From Nisaea sp. (GTDB taxonomy: Bacteria; Pseudomonadota; Alphaproteobacteria; Thalassobaculales; Thalassobaculaceae), in assembly GCF_017640745.1 (NCBI RefSeq), contig NZ_JAEPQA010000019.1, forward strand, positions 39,072-103,071: a DNA stretch of 64,000 nucleotides. Direction: 5' to 3'. Every line of letters starts with the position of its first letter. The first letter of the stretch is position 1. The position numbers and the translations under genes were made by a program. Shown here piece after piece: positions 1 to 7,288 of the stretch. The notes under the pieces are model-generated. The model saw nothing but the letters and a program-made list of their open reading frames with translations. It made no database searches and had not been told where the DNA came from.

Positions 1-27
1 TTTCCTCTTTCCGGTGCTCTCCGCCAT
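1..27 (-). CDS. 5' end of an unidentified gene (partial, cut by window edge)
   Basis: An ATG on the minus strand at 27 opens a frame that runs off the left edge (nine codons, MAESTGKRK). A short AAGG/GGCGGGG purine stretch lies just upstream of it, directly after the stop of the methyltransferase gene, which fits the next gene of the same operon. Nothing can be said about its function from nine residues. Confidence 0.35.
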
Positions 28-38
28 CCCCGCCTTGC

Positions 39-902
39 CTAGAGCTTCTCGAGCCAAAGGCTGGTCTCCAGAGCTCCGTCGGGAAGCGGCAGCCAGCCGA
101 GATCCGGCGCCTCTGACGTTCCGAGCAGACGGGTCCGGGCGAAATGGCTCGAGAACAGAGGCGCGAAGCCCTTGCCCGCGAGCAGCGCGGCGACCAGCAG
201 CTGCTCGTTATATGTGCGCCACGCCCAGGCTTCGGGATAGGGGTCAGGCAACACTATGTCGTGAATATGCACCAAGAGACCCGCCGGCAGCGTCGGCAGC
301 AGGTGATTGAGGACCAGATCCACGTCCGATCCCGGCAGCGCCAGATGGCTGGAATCGAGAAACAGGATATCGCCCGCCCCGAGCCGCGGCAGATCTCCCG
401 GCTCCACCTGCTGGATCGTCCGGTTCAGGAAGCGGACCCCGGTGCCGCTGAGATCCGCGCGGGGCGCAGGATCGACACAGGTGATCTCGGTGGCGAGGCC
501 GCCGTCGCGGACAGCGCGGGCGAGGAAGCGCGTGCTGTGCCCCGATCCGATCTCCAGGATCCGCGCCGGACGGCGTTCGCGGACCAGCACATAGGCGGCC
601 GCGGCATCGAGGGCCGGAAACCAGTCCTGCCGCCAGCGCGGTTCCGGCGGCGGTGCGTCGCCGATCGCCAGGAGCGCCTCACGGTAGCTCTCGATCTCGC
701 GCAACACGCCGCTGAATGCCGGTAGCGCCTCGCCGGCAAAGCGCTCCTCGATCCACGCATACCGACTACCTTCGCTAGGCACCTCCGCTGCATAACGGTA
801 GGGCATAAAGTAACCCATTGGTTTAATGCCTAGAATCGTGCTTAGGCCCAAGCGTATGCGGCGCCAGGTATGTCCCTTTGACGGGTGATTGGATCGGGTC
901 AT
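39..902 (-). CDS. Class I SAM-dependent methyltransferase (Methyltransf_24-like)
   Basis: This 287-residue protein has a Rossmann-type methyltransferase core. The glycine-rich SAM-binding motif I (ILEIGSGHSTRF) is at about residues 115-126, a motif II acidic strand (ITCVDP) lies about 20 residues later, and LFLDSSH follows. That layout matches the Methyltransf_24 family, whose members methylate small molecules or sugars. The basic N-terminal 30 residues precede the core, and Met29 or so is an alternative start. It begins one base after the MBL-hydrolase gene stops, so the two are probably co-transcribed. The substrate cannot be told from sequence. Confidence 0.8.
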   Translation of the reverse strand: MTRSNHPSKGHTWRRIRLGLSTILGIKPMGYFMPYRYAAEVPSEGSRYAWIEERFAGEALPAFSGVLREIESYREALLAIGDAPPPEPRWRQDWFPALDAAAAYVLVRERRPARILEIGSGHSTRFLARAVRDGGLATEITCVDPAPRADLSGTGVRFLNRTIQQVEPGDLPRLGAGDILFLDSSHLALPGSDVDLVLNHLLPTLPAGLLVHIHDIVLPDPYPEAWAWRTYNEQLLVAALLAGKGFAPLFSSHFARTRLLGTSEAPDLGWLPLPDGALETSLWLEKL

Positions 903-903
903 A

Positions 904-1737
904 TCAGAGTGTAATCGTCAGGCCTTCATGGGCCGCGACCGTGCCCGGACGACGTTCTTCGGCCTGCCGCACGATCTCGTCCATGACTTCGTCGGTGTGG
1001 CTCGGATCATGATGGAACAGAACCAGCTTGCCGACTCCCGCCGCGTCCGCGAGCCGGATTCCCTCCTGCCAGGTGGAATGGCCCCAGCCGACGAATTTCG
1101 GGAATTCCTCGTCGGTATAGCAGGCGTCGTAGATCATCACGTCCGCGCCCTCGATCAGCTCAAGGATATTCCGGTCGGGGTCGCCCGGCACATGCTCGGT
1201 GTCGGTCACATAGCAGATCGACTTTCCGGCATAGTCGAAGCGGTAGCCGATCGCGCCCTGGGGATGGTTCAGCATCGTGGTGCGCACGGAAATCTCGGGG
1301 CCGAATTCGAGGACATCGCCCGGAGCGAAGTTTCTGAAAGCCAGCTCCGACTGGAAAACCTCAAGCGGCACCGGAAACAGCGGCGACGACATCAGGCGGG
1401 CGAGGACATCCCGCATGTCCTTACCGCCGGAGAGGTGGCCGGACCAGATCCTGAACACGTTGCCTTTCTTGAAGGCGGAGGTGAAGAACGGCAATCCGCC
1501 GATATGATCGAGGTGCGAATGCGTGAAGAGCATATCCGCATCCACCGCGCCCGTCTTGTCGAGCGCGAGGCCGAGATTGCGCAGTCCGGTGCCGGCGTCG
1601 AGGATAAACAGTCTTTCGCCGCAGCGTATTTCCAGACAGGCCGTATTGCCGCCATAGCGCACGAAGTCCGGCCCCGGGCAGGCGAGGCTTCCGCGTGCCC
1701 CCCAGATCCGGACAAAAAACTCGGCTCCCGGCGACAA
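904..1737 (-). CDS. MBL-fold metallo-hydrolase
   Basis: A metallo-beta-lactamase-fold hydrolase of about 277 residues. It shows the opening strand pattern VRIWGARGSLACPG, the metal motif HSHLDH (HxHxDH), a later TDTEH and a C-terminal FHHDPSH, all expected for a dinuclear zinc site. The opening resembles the PhnP/cyclic-phosphodiesterase-like branch, so a phosphodiester substrate is possible but unproven. I prefer the TTG at 1737 because a GGGGGG stretch sits seven bases upstream. A GTG at 1752 would add five residues but has no ribosome binding site. It is transcribed just ahead of the methyltransferase gene. Confidence 0.8.
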   Translation of the reverse strand: MSPGAEFFVRIWGARGSLACPGPDFVRYGGNTACLEIRCGERLFILDAGTGLRNLGLALDKTGAVDADMLFTHSHLDHIGGLPFFTSAFKKGNVFRIWSGHLSGGKDMRDVLARLMSSPLFPVPLEVFQSELAFRNFAPGDVLEFGPEISVRTTMLNHPQGAIGYRFDYAGKSICYVTDTEHVPGDPDRNILELIEGADVMIYDACYTDEEFPKFVGWGHSTWQEGIRLADAAGVGKLVLFHHDPSHTDEVMDEIVRQAEERRPGTVAAHEGLTITL

Positions 1738-1860
1738 GATCGATCCCCCCACCCAATTTCGGGCTAAATTGCCGGCTTAATCGGTGCCGCAAGTCTGCAT
1801 GACCCGCGCCGACGTGAAAAGATCAAATCGGGACAAGCGCCTAATTGGACTCCACGGTGC

Positions 1861-2550
1861 TCACGGCACCAGCCGGTAGCCGCCGGGATCGGTCACGAGG
1901 ATCTGCGCATTCGATGGATCGATCTCGATCTTCTGACGCAACCTGTAGACATGGGTTTCCAGCGTGTGCGTGGTCACCCCGGCATTGTATCCCCAGACCT
2001 CGTTCAGCAGGGTCTCGCGCTTCACCATGCGTCCGCCGGTCCGGTAGAGATATTTCAGGATCGCGGTTTCCTTTTCCGTCAGCCGCACCTTCTTGTTCTT
2101 GGCCTCGTCGATCAGCAGCTTGGCGCTGGGACGGAAACTGTAGGGACCGATGGTGAAGACCGCGTCGTCGCTCTGTTCGTGCTGGCGCAGATGCGCCCGC
2201 ATGCGCGCGAGGAGGACGGCGATCTTGAACGGTTTGGTGACGTAGTCGTTGGCGCCGGCATCGAGACCGAGAATCGTATCAGCATCGCCGTCCTGCGCCG
2301 TCAGCATCACGACCGGAGACTTCACCCCATGGCGCCGGATCAGCCGGCAGACGTCGCGCCCGTCCATATCGGGCAGGCCGACATCGAGCAGAATCAGATC
2401 GAAATGGGCCGACTTGACGGTCTCCAGCGCCTCCGCTCCGGTCTCCACCGCCTGGACTGCAAATTCTTCATGCAGTTCCAGCTGCTCGGCCAGCGTGACC
2501 CGAAGCGCTTCGTCGTCTTCGACCAGCAGGACTTTCTTACCGTTCACCAT
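1861..2550 (-). CDS. OmpR/PhoB-family response regulator
   Basis: A two-domain response regulator of 229 residues. The receiver domain (about 5-120) shows the acidic pair EDD near residue 12, the phospho-acceptor aspartate in LILLDVGLPDMDG near 56, a switch threonine in MLTAQ and the conserved lysine in YVTKPF. The C-terminal winged helix (about 130-229) ends in the typical THTLETHVYRLRQKIE recognition segment and GGYRL tail. No histidine kinase gene is adjacent, so it is an orphan here. A GTG one codon upstream (2553) is an alternative start. It may be one of the alphaproteobacterial cell-cycle or envelope regulators, but the sequence does not decide which. Confidence 0.9.
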   Translation of the reverse strand: MVNGKKVLLVEDDEALRVTLAEQLELHEEFAVQAVETGAEALETVKSAHFDLILLDVGLPDMDGRDVCRLIRRHGVKSPVVMLTAQDGDADTILGLDAGANDYVTKPFKIAVLLARMRAHLRQHEQSDDAVFTIGPYSFRPSAKLLIDEAKNKKVRLTEKETAILKYLYRTGGRMVKRETLLNEVWGYNAGVTTHTLETHVYRLRQKIEIDPSNAQILVTDPGGYRLVP

Positions 2551-2620
2551 CACCCGTCACGATCCGCTACATAAATGGAAATCCACACTTAAGTAGATTG
2601 CGCCGCGAATACCAGAGTCT

Positions 2621-2926
2621 TTAGACCGGTTCCACGACGACCTCTTTCCAGAAACTGACGAAGTCTCGAAGACGCGCCGCTTTTCTTGTCGGCCGTGGAT
2701 AGGACCATGCGGCACTCTCGACGACCCGGTCTCCGGCCGTCACATCATAGTAGACCGCCTCCCCGCGCCACGGACATTGCGTCCTCGTCCCGCTATCCTT
2801 CAGCAGCTCGAAATTGACGGAATCCGGCGGAAAATAGACGCTTCCCTCGATCGTAATTGTGTCCCTTTCCGATGCCCGCGCGATTTCGGTATCGCCAAGT
2901 CGGGCCACCAGAACCTGATCGAACAT
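2621..2926 (-). CDS. DUF427 domain protein (short form)
   Basis: A small 101-residue protein with the DUF427 pattern. VYFPPDSVNFELLKDS is followed by a CPWRGEAVYYDV segment (the usual CPYKG-A-Y motif) and AWSYPRP, ending in FVSFW. The family is a compact beta-sheet fold of unknown function. It lies between the response regulator and an alpha/beta hydrolase gene, both on the same strand. A second, longer DUF427 gene is present at 47901-48299. Confidence 0.85.
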   Translation of the reverse strand: MFDQVLVARLGDTEIARASERDTITIEGSVYFPPDSVNFELLKDSGTRTQCPWRGEAVYYDVTAGDRVVESAAWSYPRPTRKAARLRDFVSFWKEVVVEPV

Positions 2927-2941
2927 GACCCTGCCCCCGCC

Positions 2942-3823
2942 TCAGAAGGCCGGCGCCAGGATCAGCCGGAGCATGGCCTGGCACAGCGGATGGTGCGGAT
3001 CGCCGAAGGCCTCAAGCGCGGTAAAATGATCGCGATCAGGCAGATCGACGAGCTCGACAGGCTGCCGCTTCGCCCTGAGCGCTTCGGCAAGCTCGTCGCG
3101 CTGGCGCAGATATTCCGGCCCTTCCAGGCCGCCGACCGTCAGCAGGTGCGGCGGCAGCCTCAGGCCCGCGGCATCCGCGTCGCGCACGCGTGCGATCGGC
3201 GACAGGGCCTCCGCCTCCTCTTGCGAGAGAGACAGCACATCGTTCAGATAACAGAGCCGGATCGGCTCCAGATCATGCAGCCCGCTTACCGAGCAGATGC
3301 CCTTCAGTACACCCTGCGGCATGCCGGCCGGCCCGCCCATGAAGGCCGAGAGGTGACCGCCTGCGGAATGACCCGCGAGATAGAGCCGGGACGGGTTTCC
3401 GCCGTAGCCGGACGCGTTCTCTGAAACCCAGCCGATCGCGGCCCGAATATCCTCGGTGATATCGGAGACCGAGACCTCCGGGCAGAGACGGTAGCCGACC
3501 GACACGAAGGTGATGTCCGCCGCGATGAAGGTCGGCACGAGGAAATGCGCGATCGACTTGTCCCGCATGTGCCAGTAGCCGCCGTGAACGAAGATCAGGA
3601 CAGGCGCATCGCGCTTGCCGGCGGGAAAGATATCGACGCGCTGGCGGGGATGCTCCCCATAGGCGATGTCGAGATCGGCCGAGAACTGACGGCGGACCTC
3701 CGCCCCCTTGGCTTCCCATGACGCCGAGATTTCCGCGCTGTTCGCGACCTTCTTGCGGTTGTCGTACTCCCGGTCTAGTGCCGCGCGGTCATAGGTTTTG
3801 AAAAGCGTCATCGCCGTATCCAT
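2942..3823 (-). CDS. Alpha/beta hydrolase, kynurenine-formamidase-like esterase
   Basis: An alpha/beta hydrolase of about 293 residues. It carries an oxyanion-hole motif HGGYW near residue 80 and a nucleophile elbow GHSAGG with Ser at about 153. An Asp-rich segment and a C-terminal DRDHFTAL supply the acid and histidine of the triad. HGGYW plus GHSAGG is typical of the arylformamidase/carboxylesterase group, so N-formylkynurenine is a candidate substrate, but no tryptophan-degradation genes are nearby. I start at the ATG at 3823, which follows an ACGGAAAG purine run. An ATG at 3811 and a GTG at 3847 are alternatives. Confidence 0.8.
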   Translation of the reverse strand: MDTAMTLFKTYDRAALDREYDNRKKVANSAEISASWEAKGAEVRRQFSADLDIAYGEHPRQRVDIFPAGKRDAPVLIFVHGGYWHMRDKSIAHFLVPTFIAADITFVSVGYRLCPEVSVSDITEDIRAAIGWVSENASGYGGNPSRLYLAGHSAGGHLSAFMGGPAGMPQGVLKGICSVSGLHDLEPIRLCYLNDVLSLSQEEAEALSPIARVRDADAAGLRLPPHLLTVGGLEGPEYLRQRDELAEALRAKRQPVELVDLPDRDHFTALEAFGDPHHPLCQAMLRLILAPAF

Positions 3824-3900
3824 CTTTCCGTGGTTGAAAAGAAACACTGCGTTAGGCGCGGCGGCGGTTCAAGGCGCTTGACCTTGGCCCCGGGCGGAAG

Positions 3901-5070
3901 ATGATGCGGCTCATGGAAAACACTCAGTTCAAATCCGGCGGCGGCGCGCCCGCCTCTCCCTCGACCCAGACCTCCGTCGACCGCGCGATCTCGGAACTTC
4001 GCCGCGGCGGCCTTGTGCTGGTGCACGGATCGGCCGATGACAGCGTCCTGCTGGTGCTCGCCGCCGAAATGGCCAACCAGGTGGCGCTCGCCGCAATGGT
4101 CCGCCTCGCCGGCAGCCTCCCGTCGGTGATCGTGCCGCGGAACCGGGCGCGCGACATCACGGGCAACGAGGCCATCCCGCCCTATTCCAGCATGGCGCTG
4201 CCGCGCGGCGTCGATGCGGCCCTGGTTCGCCAGATCGCCGACCCGCTGTTCGAACCGGAGAAACTCGGCGCCCTGCGCCGGGCGCTGACCATCGTCCCGG
4301 TGCGCGCCGGACGTCTCGGGCCCGCGGTGGTCCAGCTCGCCAAGTGGTCGCGGCTGCTTCCCTCGGTCGTCGTGGCTCGTGTCACCGACGTGAAAGCCGC
4401 GGAGGCCGCGCGCTGGGCCCATGCCCAGGGGCTGCTCTCCCTCGCCGTCTCCGATATCGAGGATTATGTCGAGGCGAGCGCGCGCCGCCTCAGCCGGGTC
4501 GCAACCGCGCGCGTGCCGCTCGCTGCCGCGGAAAACGCGCGGATCGTCGCCTTTCGCCCGGCCGACGGCGGCGAGGAGCATCTCGCGATCATCATCGGGG
4601 AGCCGGATTTCGACGCCCCGGTTCTGGTCCGTCTCCATTCCGAATGCCTGACCGGCGATCTTCTCGGCAGCCTGCGCTGCGATTGCGGCGACCAGCTCCG
4701 GGGGGCGCTCAAGGAGATCGGCAACCAGGGCTCCGGTATCCTGCTCTATCTCGCCCAGGAAGGCCGCGATATCGGGCTCATCAACAAGCTGCGCGCCTAT
4801 CAGCTGCAGGATCTCGGCAGCGATACCGTCGACGCAAACGAACAGCTTGGCTTCGAGGCCGACGAGCGGGTCTATCTGAGCGCCGCCGAGATGCTCCACC
4901 AGCTCGGGGTGAAGTCGGTGCGGCTGATGACCAACAATCCGGAAAAGATTGCCCAGCTCAAGAGCTGCGGCGTCGATGTCGTGGAACGGGTCGCCCATAT
5001 CTTCCCCTCCAATGCCCACAACGAGGGCTACCTGAAGACCAAGGCGGCGCGCACAGGCCATCTTTTCTAG
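3901..5070 (+). CDS. ribA: GTP cyclohydrolase II (RibA) with extra N-terminal domain
   Basis: The C-terminal half (about residues 190-389) is a GTP cyclohydrolase II, which opens GTP to the first riboflavin intermediate. Visible are VRLHSECLTGD, the zinc-binding RCDCGDQL at about 260-267, QEGRDIGL and the C-terminal RLMTNNPEKI. The N-terminal 180 residues are a long extension. It may be a decayed DHBP-synthase-like region; it lacks the RibB active-site motifs I would expect, such as the acidic ED...GD/DR pattern. The classical enzyme is about 200 residues, so this form is nearly double. ATGs at 3904 and 3913 are alternative starts. The gene stands alone. Confidence 0.88.
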   Translation: MMRLMENTQFKSGGGAPASPSTQTSVDRAISELRRGGLVLVHGSADDSVLLVLAAEMANQVALAAMVRLAGSLPSVIVPRNRARDITGNEAIPPYSSMALPRGVDAALVRQIADPLFEPEKLGALRRALTIVPVRAGRLGPAVVQLAKWSRLLPSVVVARVTDVKAAEAARWAHAQGLLSLAVSDIEDYVEASARRLSRVATARVPLAAAENARIVAFRPADGGEEHLAIIIGEPDFDAPVLVRLHSECLTGDLLGSLRCDCGDQLRGALKEIGNQGSGILLYLAQEGRDIGLINKLRAYQLQDLGSDTVDANEQLGFEADERVYLSAAEMLHQLGVKSVRLMTNNPEKIAQLKSCGVDVVERVAHIFPSNAHNEGYLKTKAARTGHLF

Positions 5071-5115
5071 GGGACTCAACAGGCTGCCTGCGAGGCGGTT
5101 TCAGCCACATTCAGC

Positions 5116-5131
5116 TGGTACGGGGCTTGCA
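5116..5131 (+). promoter_or_regulatory. Sigma-54 (RpoN) -24/-12 promoter
   Basis: The sequence TGGTACG-GGGC-TTGCA matches the sigma-54 consensus TGGCACG-N4-TTGCW with one change. The invariant GG (5117-5118) and GC (5129-5130) are exactly ten bases apart. The predicted transcript would start near 5141, followed by an AAAAGGAG ribosome binding site (5144-5151) and the ATG at 5160. That site also falls in a small AAAGG-AG-CCTTT inverted repeat. Activator-binding sites were not recognised upstream. Confidence 0.6.
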
Positions 5132-5159
5132 TTCCTGAAGGGCAAAAGGAGCCTTTGCG

Positions 5160-6032
5160 ATGCAAGTCACTCAATCGGCGGCACAACCTGCCTGGTGGTC
5201 CCAGTCCTTTCAGTCCGGCGAACGCGACGTGAAACAGGATATCCGCGACCGGTCTTCCGTGAGCGCGGAGACCGAAACCGGCGATCAAGGTTGGGGAGAA
5301 GACGGCTTCGGGTTCGACGATTTCATCGATATCGTGAATCCGCTGCAGCATCTGCCTTTCATCTCGACACTCTACCGCGAACTGACCGGCGACAGCATCG
5401 CCCCGGCGGCGCGCATGGCAGGCGGAACCCTGTATGGCGGTCCAGCAGGCATGATCGCGAGCGTCGCCAATGTCTTTGTCGAGGCAGAGGCGGGCGCAGA
5501 TATCGGCGGCACCATGGTCGCGCAGCTTACAGAGCGCGACGCCGCCCCCTCGTCCATTCCGGCGGCCGACGACAGCGGCTCCAAACAAATGCTCGCGCAA
5601 GCACCAAACGATTCGGTTCCGCAACAACCGATCTCCACCGATCTCGCCAACCTTCCCTCACCACAAGCGCTTGCCGCCTATGCTCAGGCCAGCGCCCTCG
5701 GCGTTCCGGGACGATCCAACGGGCCGGTGGACTGGAGCAGCGGTGTGATCACGCCGAAACAGGAGTCCGGACCCTCGCTGCAGAGCGTCACCGGCCGCGG
5801 ACTCGATGACCTGATCCGCGAAAGCCAGGCCAAGACCGCGACGCGCAAGCGCGGACCCTCGCTGCCGTCCCTCACGGAACCGGGCCTGAAGAACCGGGGC
5901 GCCGCCCCGGTCGAGACCGCGTCCGCCAATCCTGCGAACCCACCGGCTAACCGGGCCGGGCTGGCCGATTGGATGATGAAAGCCCTCGACAAGTATGAAA
6001 CCATGAAGGCTCCGGACCAGCACACGGGCTAG
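5160..6032 (+). CDS. Conserved alphaproteobacterial protein of unknown function
   Basis: A 290-residue protein I cannot assign. Residues about 55-105 form the best conserved-looking part: an FDDFIDIVNPLQHLP block, then STLYRELTGD and a Gly/Ala-rich GGTLYGGPAGMIASVANVFVEA stretch that could be an amphipathic or weakly membrane-associating helix. The second half is Pro/Ser/Ala-rich and looks disordered. It holds a short internal repeat (GPSLQSVTGRGLDDL and GPSLPSLTEPGL, encoded by a repeated 14-base string). No signal peptide is visible. It has its own promoter of sigma-54 type and a strong AAAAGGAG site. I recall similar N-terminal blocks in hypothetical proteins of other Rhodospirillales; the function is open. 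Confidence 0.75.
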   Translation: MQVTQSAAQPAWWSQSFQSGERDVKQDIRDRSSVSAETETGDQGWGEDGFGFDDFIDIVNPLQHLPFISTLYRELTGDSIAPAARMAGGTLYGGPAGMIASVANVFVEAEAGADIGGTMVAQLTERDAAPSSIPAADDSGSKQMLAQAPNDSVPQQPISTDLANLPSPQALAAYAQASALGVPGRSNGPVDWSSGVITPKQESGPSLQSVTGRGLDDLIRESQAKTATRKRGPSLPSLTEPGLKNRGAAPVETASANPANPPANRAGLADWMMKALDKYETMKAPDQHTG

Positions 6033-6064
6033 CCGCGCTCCTGCTGTCCTGACGGAGGGGTTTC

Positions 6065-6586
6065 TTGGATCTTGTTCTCAGGGCCGGCGACGCCGGCATC
6101 TACCATCTCGACATGAACGGCGAGCTGTTGCGTTGCGCGATCGGCAAGGGCGGTGTGCGGACAGACAAGCGCGAAGGCGACGGCGCGACGCCAGTCGGGC
6201 GTTTTCCTTTGCGCCGTATCTTTTACCGCCGCGACCGTCTGGCACCACCACCCGGCTGCAAGTCCCCGATCGAAATCGCACCGGATCAGGGCTGGAGCGA
6301 CGACCCGGCCGATCCGGATAACTATAACCGCCTCGTCGTCCTGCCCTACGACGGCTCGCATGAGCGGCTGATGCGCGAGGATGCGGTCTACGACGTTGTG
6401 GTCGAACTCGGCTACAACGACGACCCGCCGATCCCGGGCCTGGGCAGTGCGATATTCATGCATGTCGCCCGGCCGGACTACTCCGGTACCGAGGGCTGCG
6501 TCGCCCTCGCCCTGCCGGACCTGCTGAGAGTGCTGGAACAGTGCGGAGGAGAAGGCGCGGTCGTGGTTCCGCCGGATCTCGCCTAG
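6065..6586 (+). CDS. L,D-transpeptidase family protein (YkuD fold)
   Basis: A 173-residue YkuD-type catalytic domain. GDGATPVGRFPLR comes early, and the active-site block HVARPDYSGTEGCVAL near residues 138-153 has the conserved His and the Cys nucleophile in SGTEGCV. Such enzymes form or edit 3-3 peptidoglycan cross-links or attach proteins to the wall. No export signal is visible, so this member resembles the short YkuD proteins whose location is uncertain. The start is a TTG chosen because GGAGGGG lies four bases upstream and the frame begins the domain directly. Its TAG stop shares a CTAG palindrome with the stop of convergent yggS. Confidence 0.85.
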   Translation: MDLVLRAGDAGIYHLDMNGELLRCAIGKGGVRTDKREGDGATPVGRFPLRRIFYRRDRLAPPPGCKSPIEIAPDQGWSDDPADPDNYNRLVVLPYDGSHERLMREDAVYDVVVELGYNDDPPIPGLGSAIFMHVARPDYSGTEGCVALALPDLLRVLEQCGGEGAVVVPPDLA

Positions 6587-7284
6587 CCGGCGGGCTTCTG
6601 CCGTTCCCCGAAGATTGCCGTACCGACCCGCACATGGGTGGCACCGAACTCGATCGCGGTCTCGTAGTCGCCGCTCATGCCCATGCTCAGCTTCTCGAGG
6701 CCGTGGCGGCGGGCGATCTCCCGCAGGAGCGCGAAATGCAGTGCCGGTTCCTCGTCCACCGGCGGGATGCACATCAGTCCGGTGACATTGAGACCGTGCT
6801 CGTCGCGGCAGCTTTCGATGAAGGCATCGGCCTCCGAGGGCAACACGCCGGCCTTCTGCTCCTCCTCGCCGGTATTGACCTGGACGAAGCATTCGAGGCT
6901 GCGTCCCTGCTTCTTCATTTCGCCTGCGAGAACCCGGGCCAGCTTCGGACGATCAACCGTCTCGATCACGTCGAACAGAGCAACCGCATCGGCCGCCTTG
7001 TTGGTCTGGAGCGGCCCGATCAGATGCAGGGCGACATCGGGATATTTCTGCTTGAGCGCCGGCCATTTGCCTTGCGCTTCCTGGATCCGGTTCTCGCCGA
7101 AGACCCGTTGTCCTTCCTCCAGCGCCGCCTCGACGCGCTCGACCGGCTGCACCTTGCCGACGGCAACGAGCGTCACCTCGTCCGGCGCGCGGCGCGCGGC
7201 TTTCGCGGCCGCCGCGATCTGCGCGCGGACAGTCCGGAGATTGTCCGCAACGTTCACGTCGGCATCATTTTCCGCAATGTCCAT
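6583..7284 (-). CDS. yggS: YggS/PROSC-family pyridoxal-phosphate homeostasis protein
   Basis: A TIM-barrel PLP-binding protein of about 233 residues. The PLP lysine lies in VTLVAVGKVQP, and GENRIQEAQGKW, HLIGPLQTNK, the SMGMSGDYETAI phosphate-binding block and the VRVGTAIFG ending follow as in the family. It buffers free PLP and affects amino-acid and vitamin B6 balance. The ATG at 7284 is preceded by GGGGA at proper spacing. ATG 7299 or TTG 7314 would overlap the upstream sulfotransferase gene. It is the last gene of the cupin-sulfotransferase operon, an unusual place for it. Confidence 0.93.
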   Translation of the reverse strand: MDIAENDADVNVADNLRTVRAQIAAAAKAARRAPDEVTLVAVGKVQPVERVEAALEEGQRVFGENRIQEAQGKWPALKQKYPDVALHLIGPLQTNKAADAVALFDVIETVDRPKLARVLAGEMKKQGRSLECFVQVNTGEEEQKAGVLPSEADAFIESCRDEHGLNVTGLMCIPPVDEEPALHFALLREIARRHGLEKLSMGMSGDYETAIEFGATHVRVGTAIFGERQKPAG

Positions 7285-7288
7285 CGTC

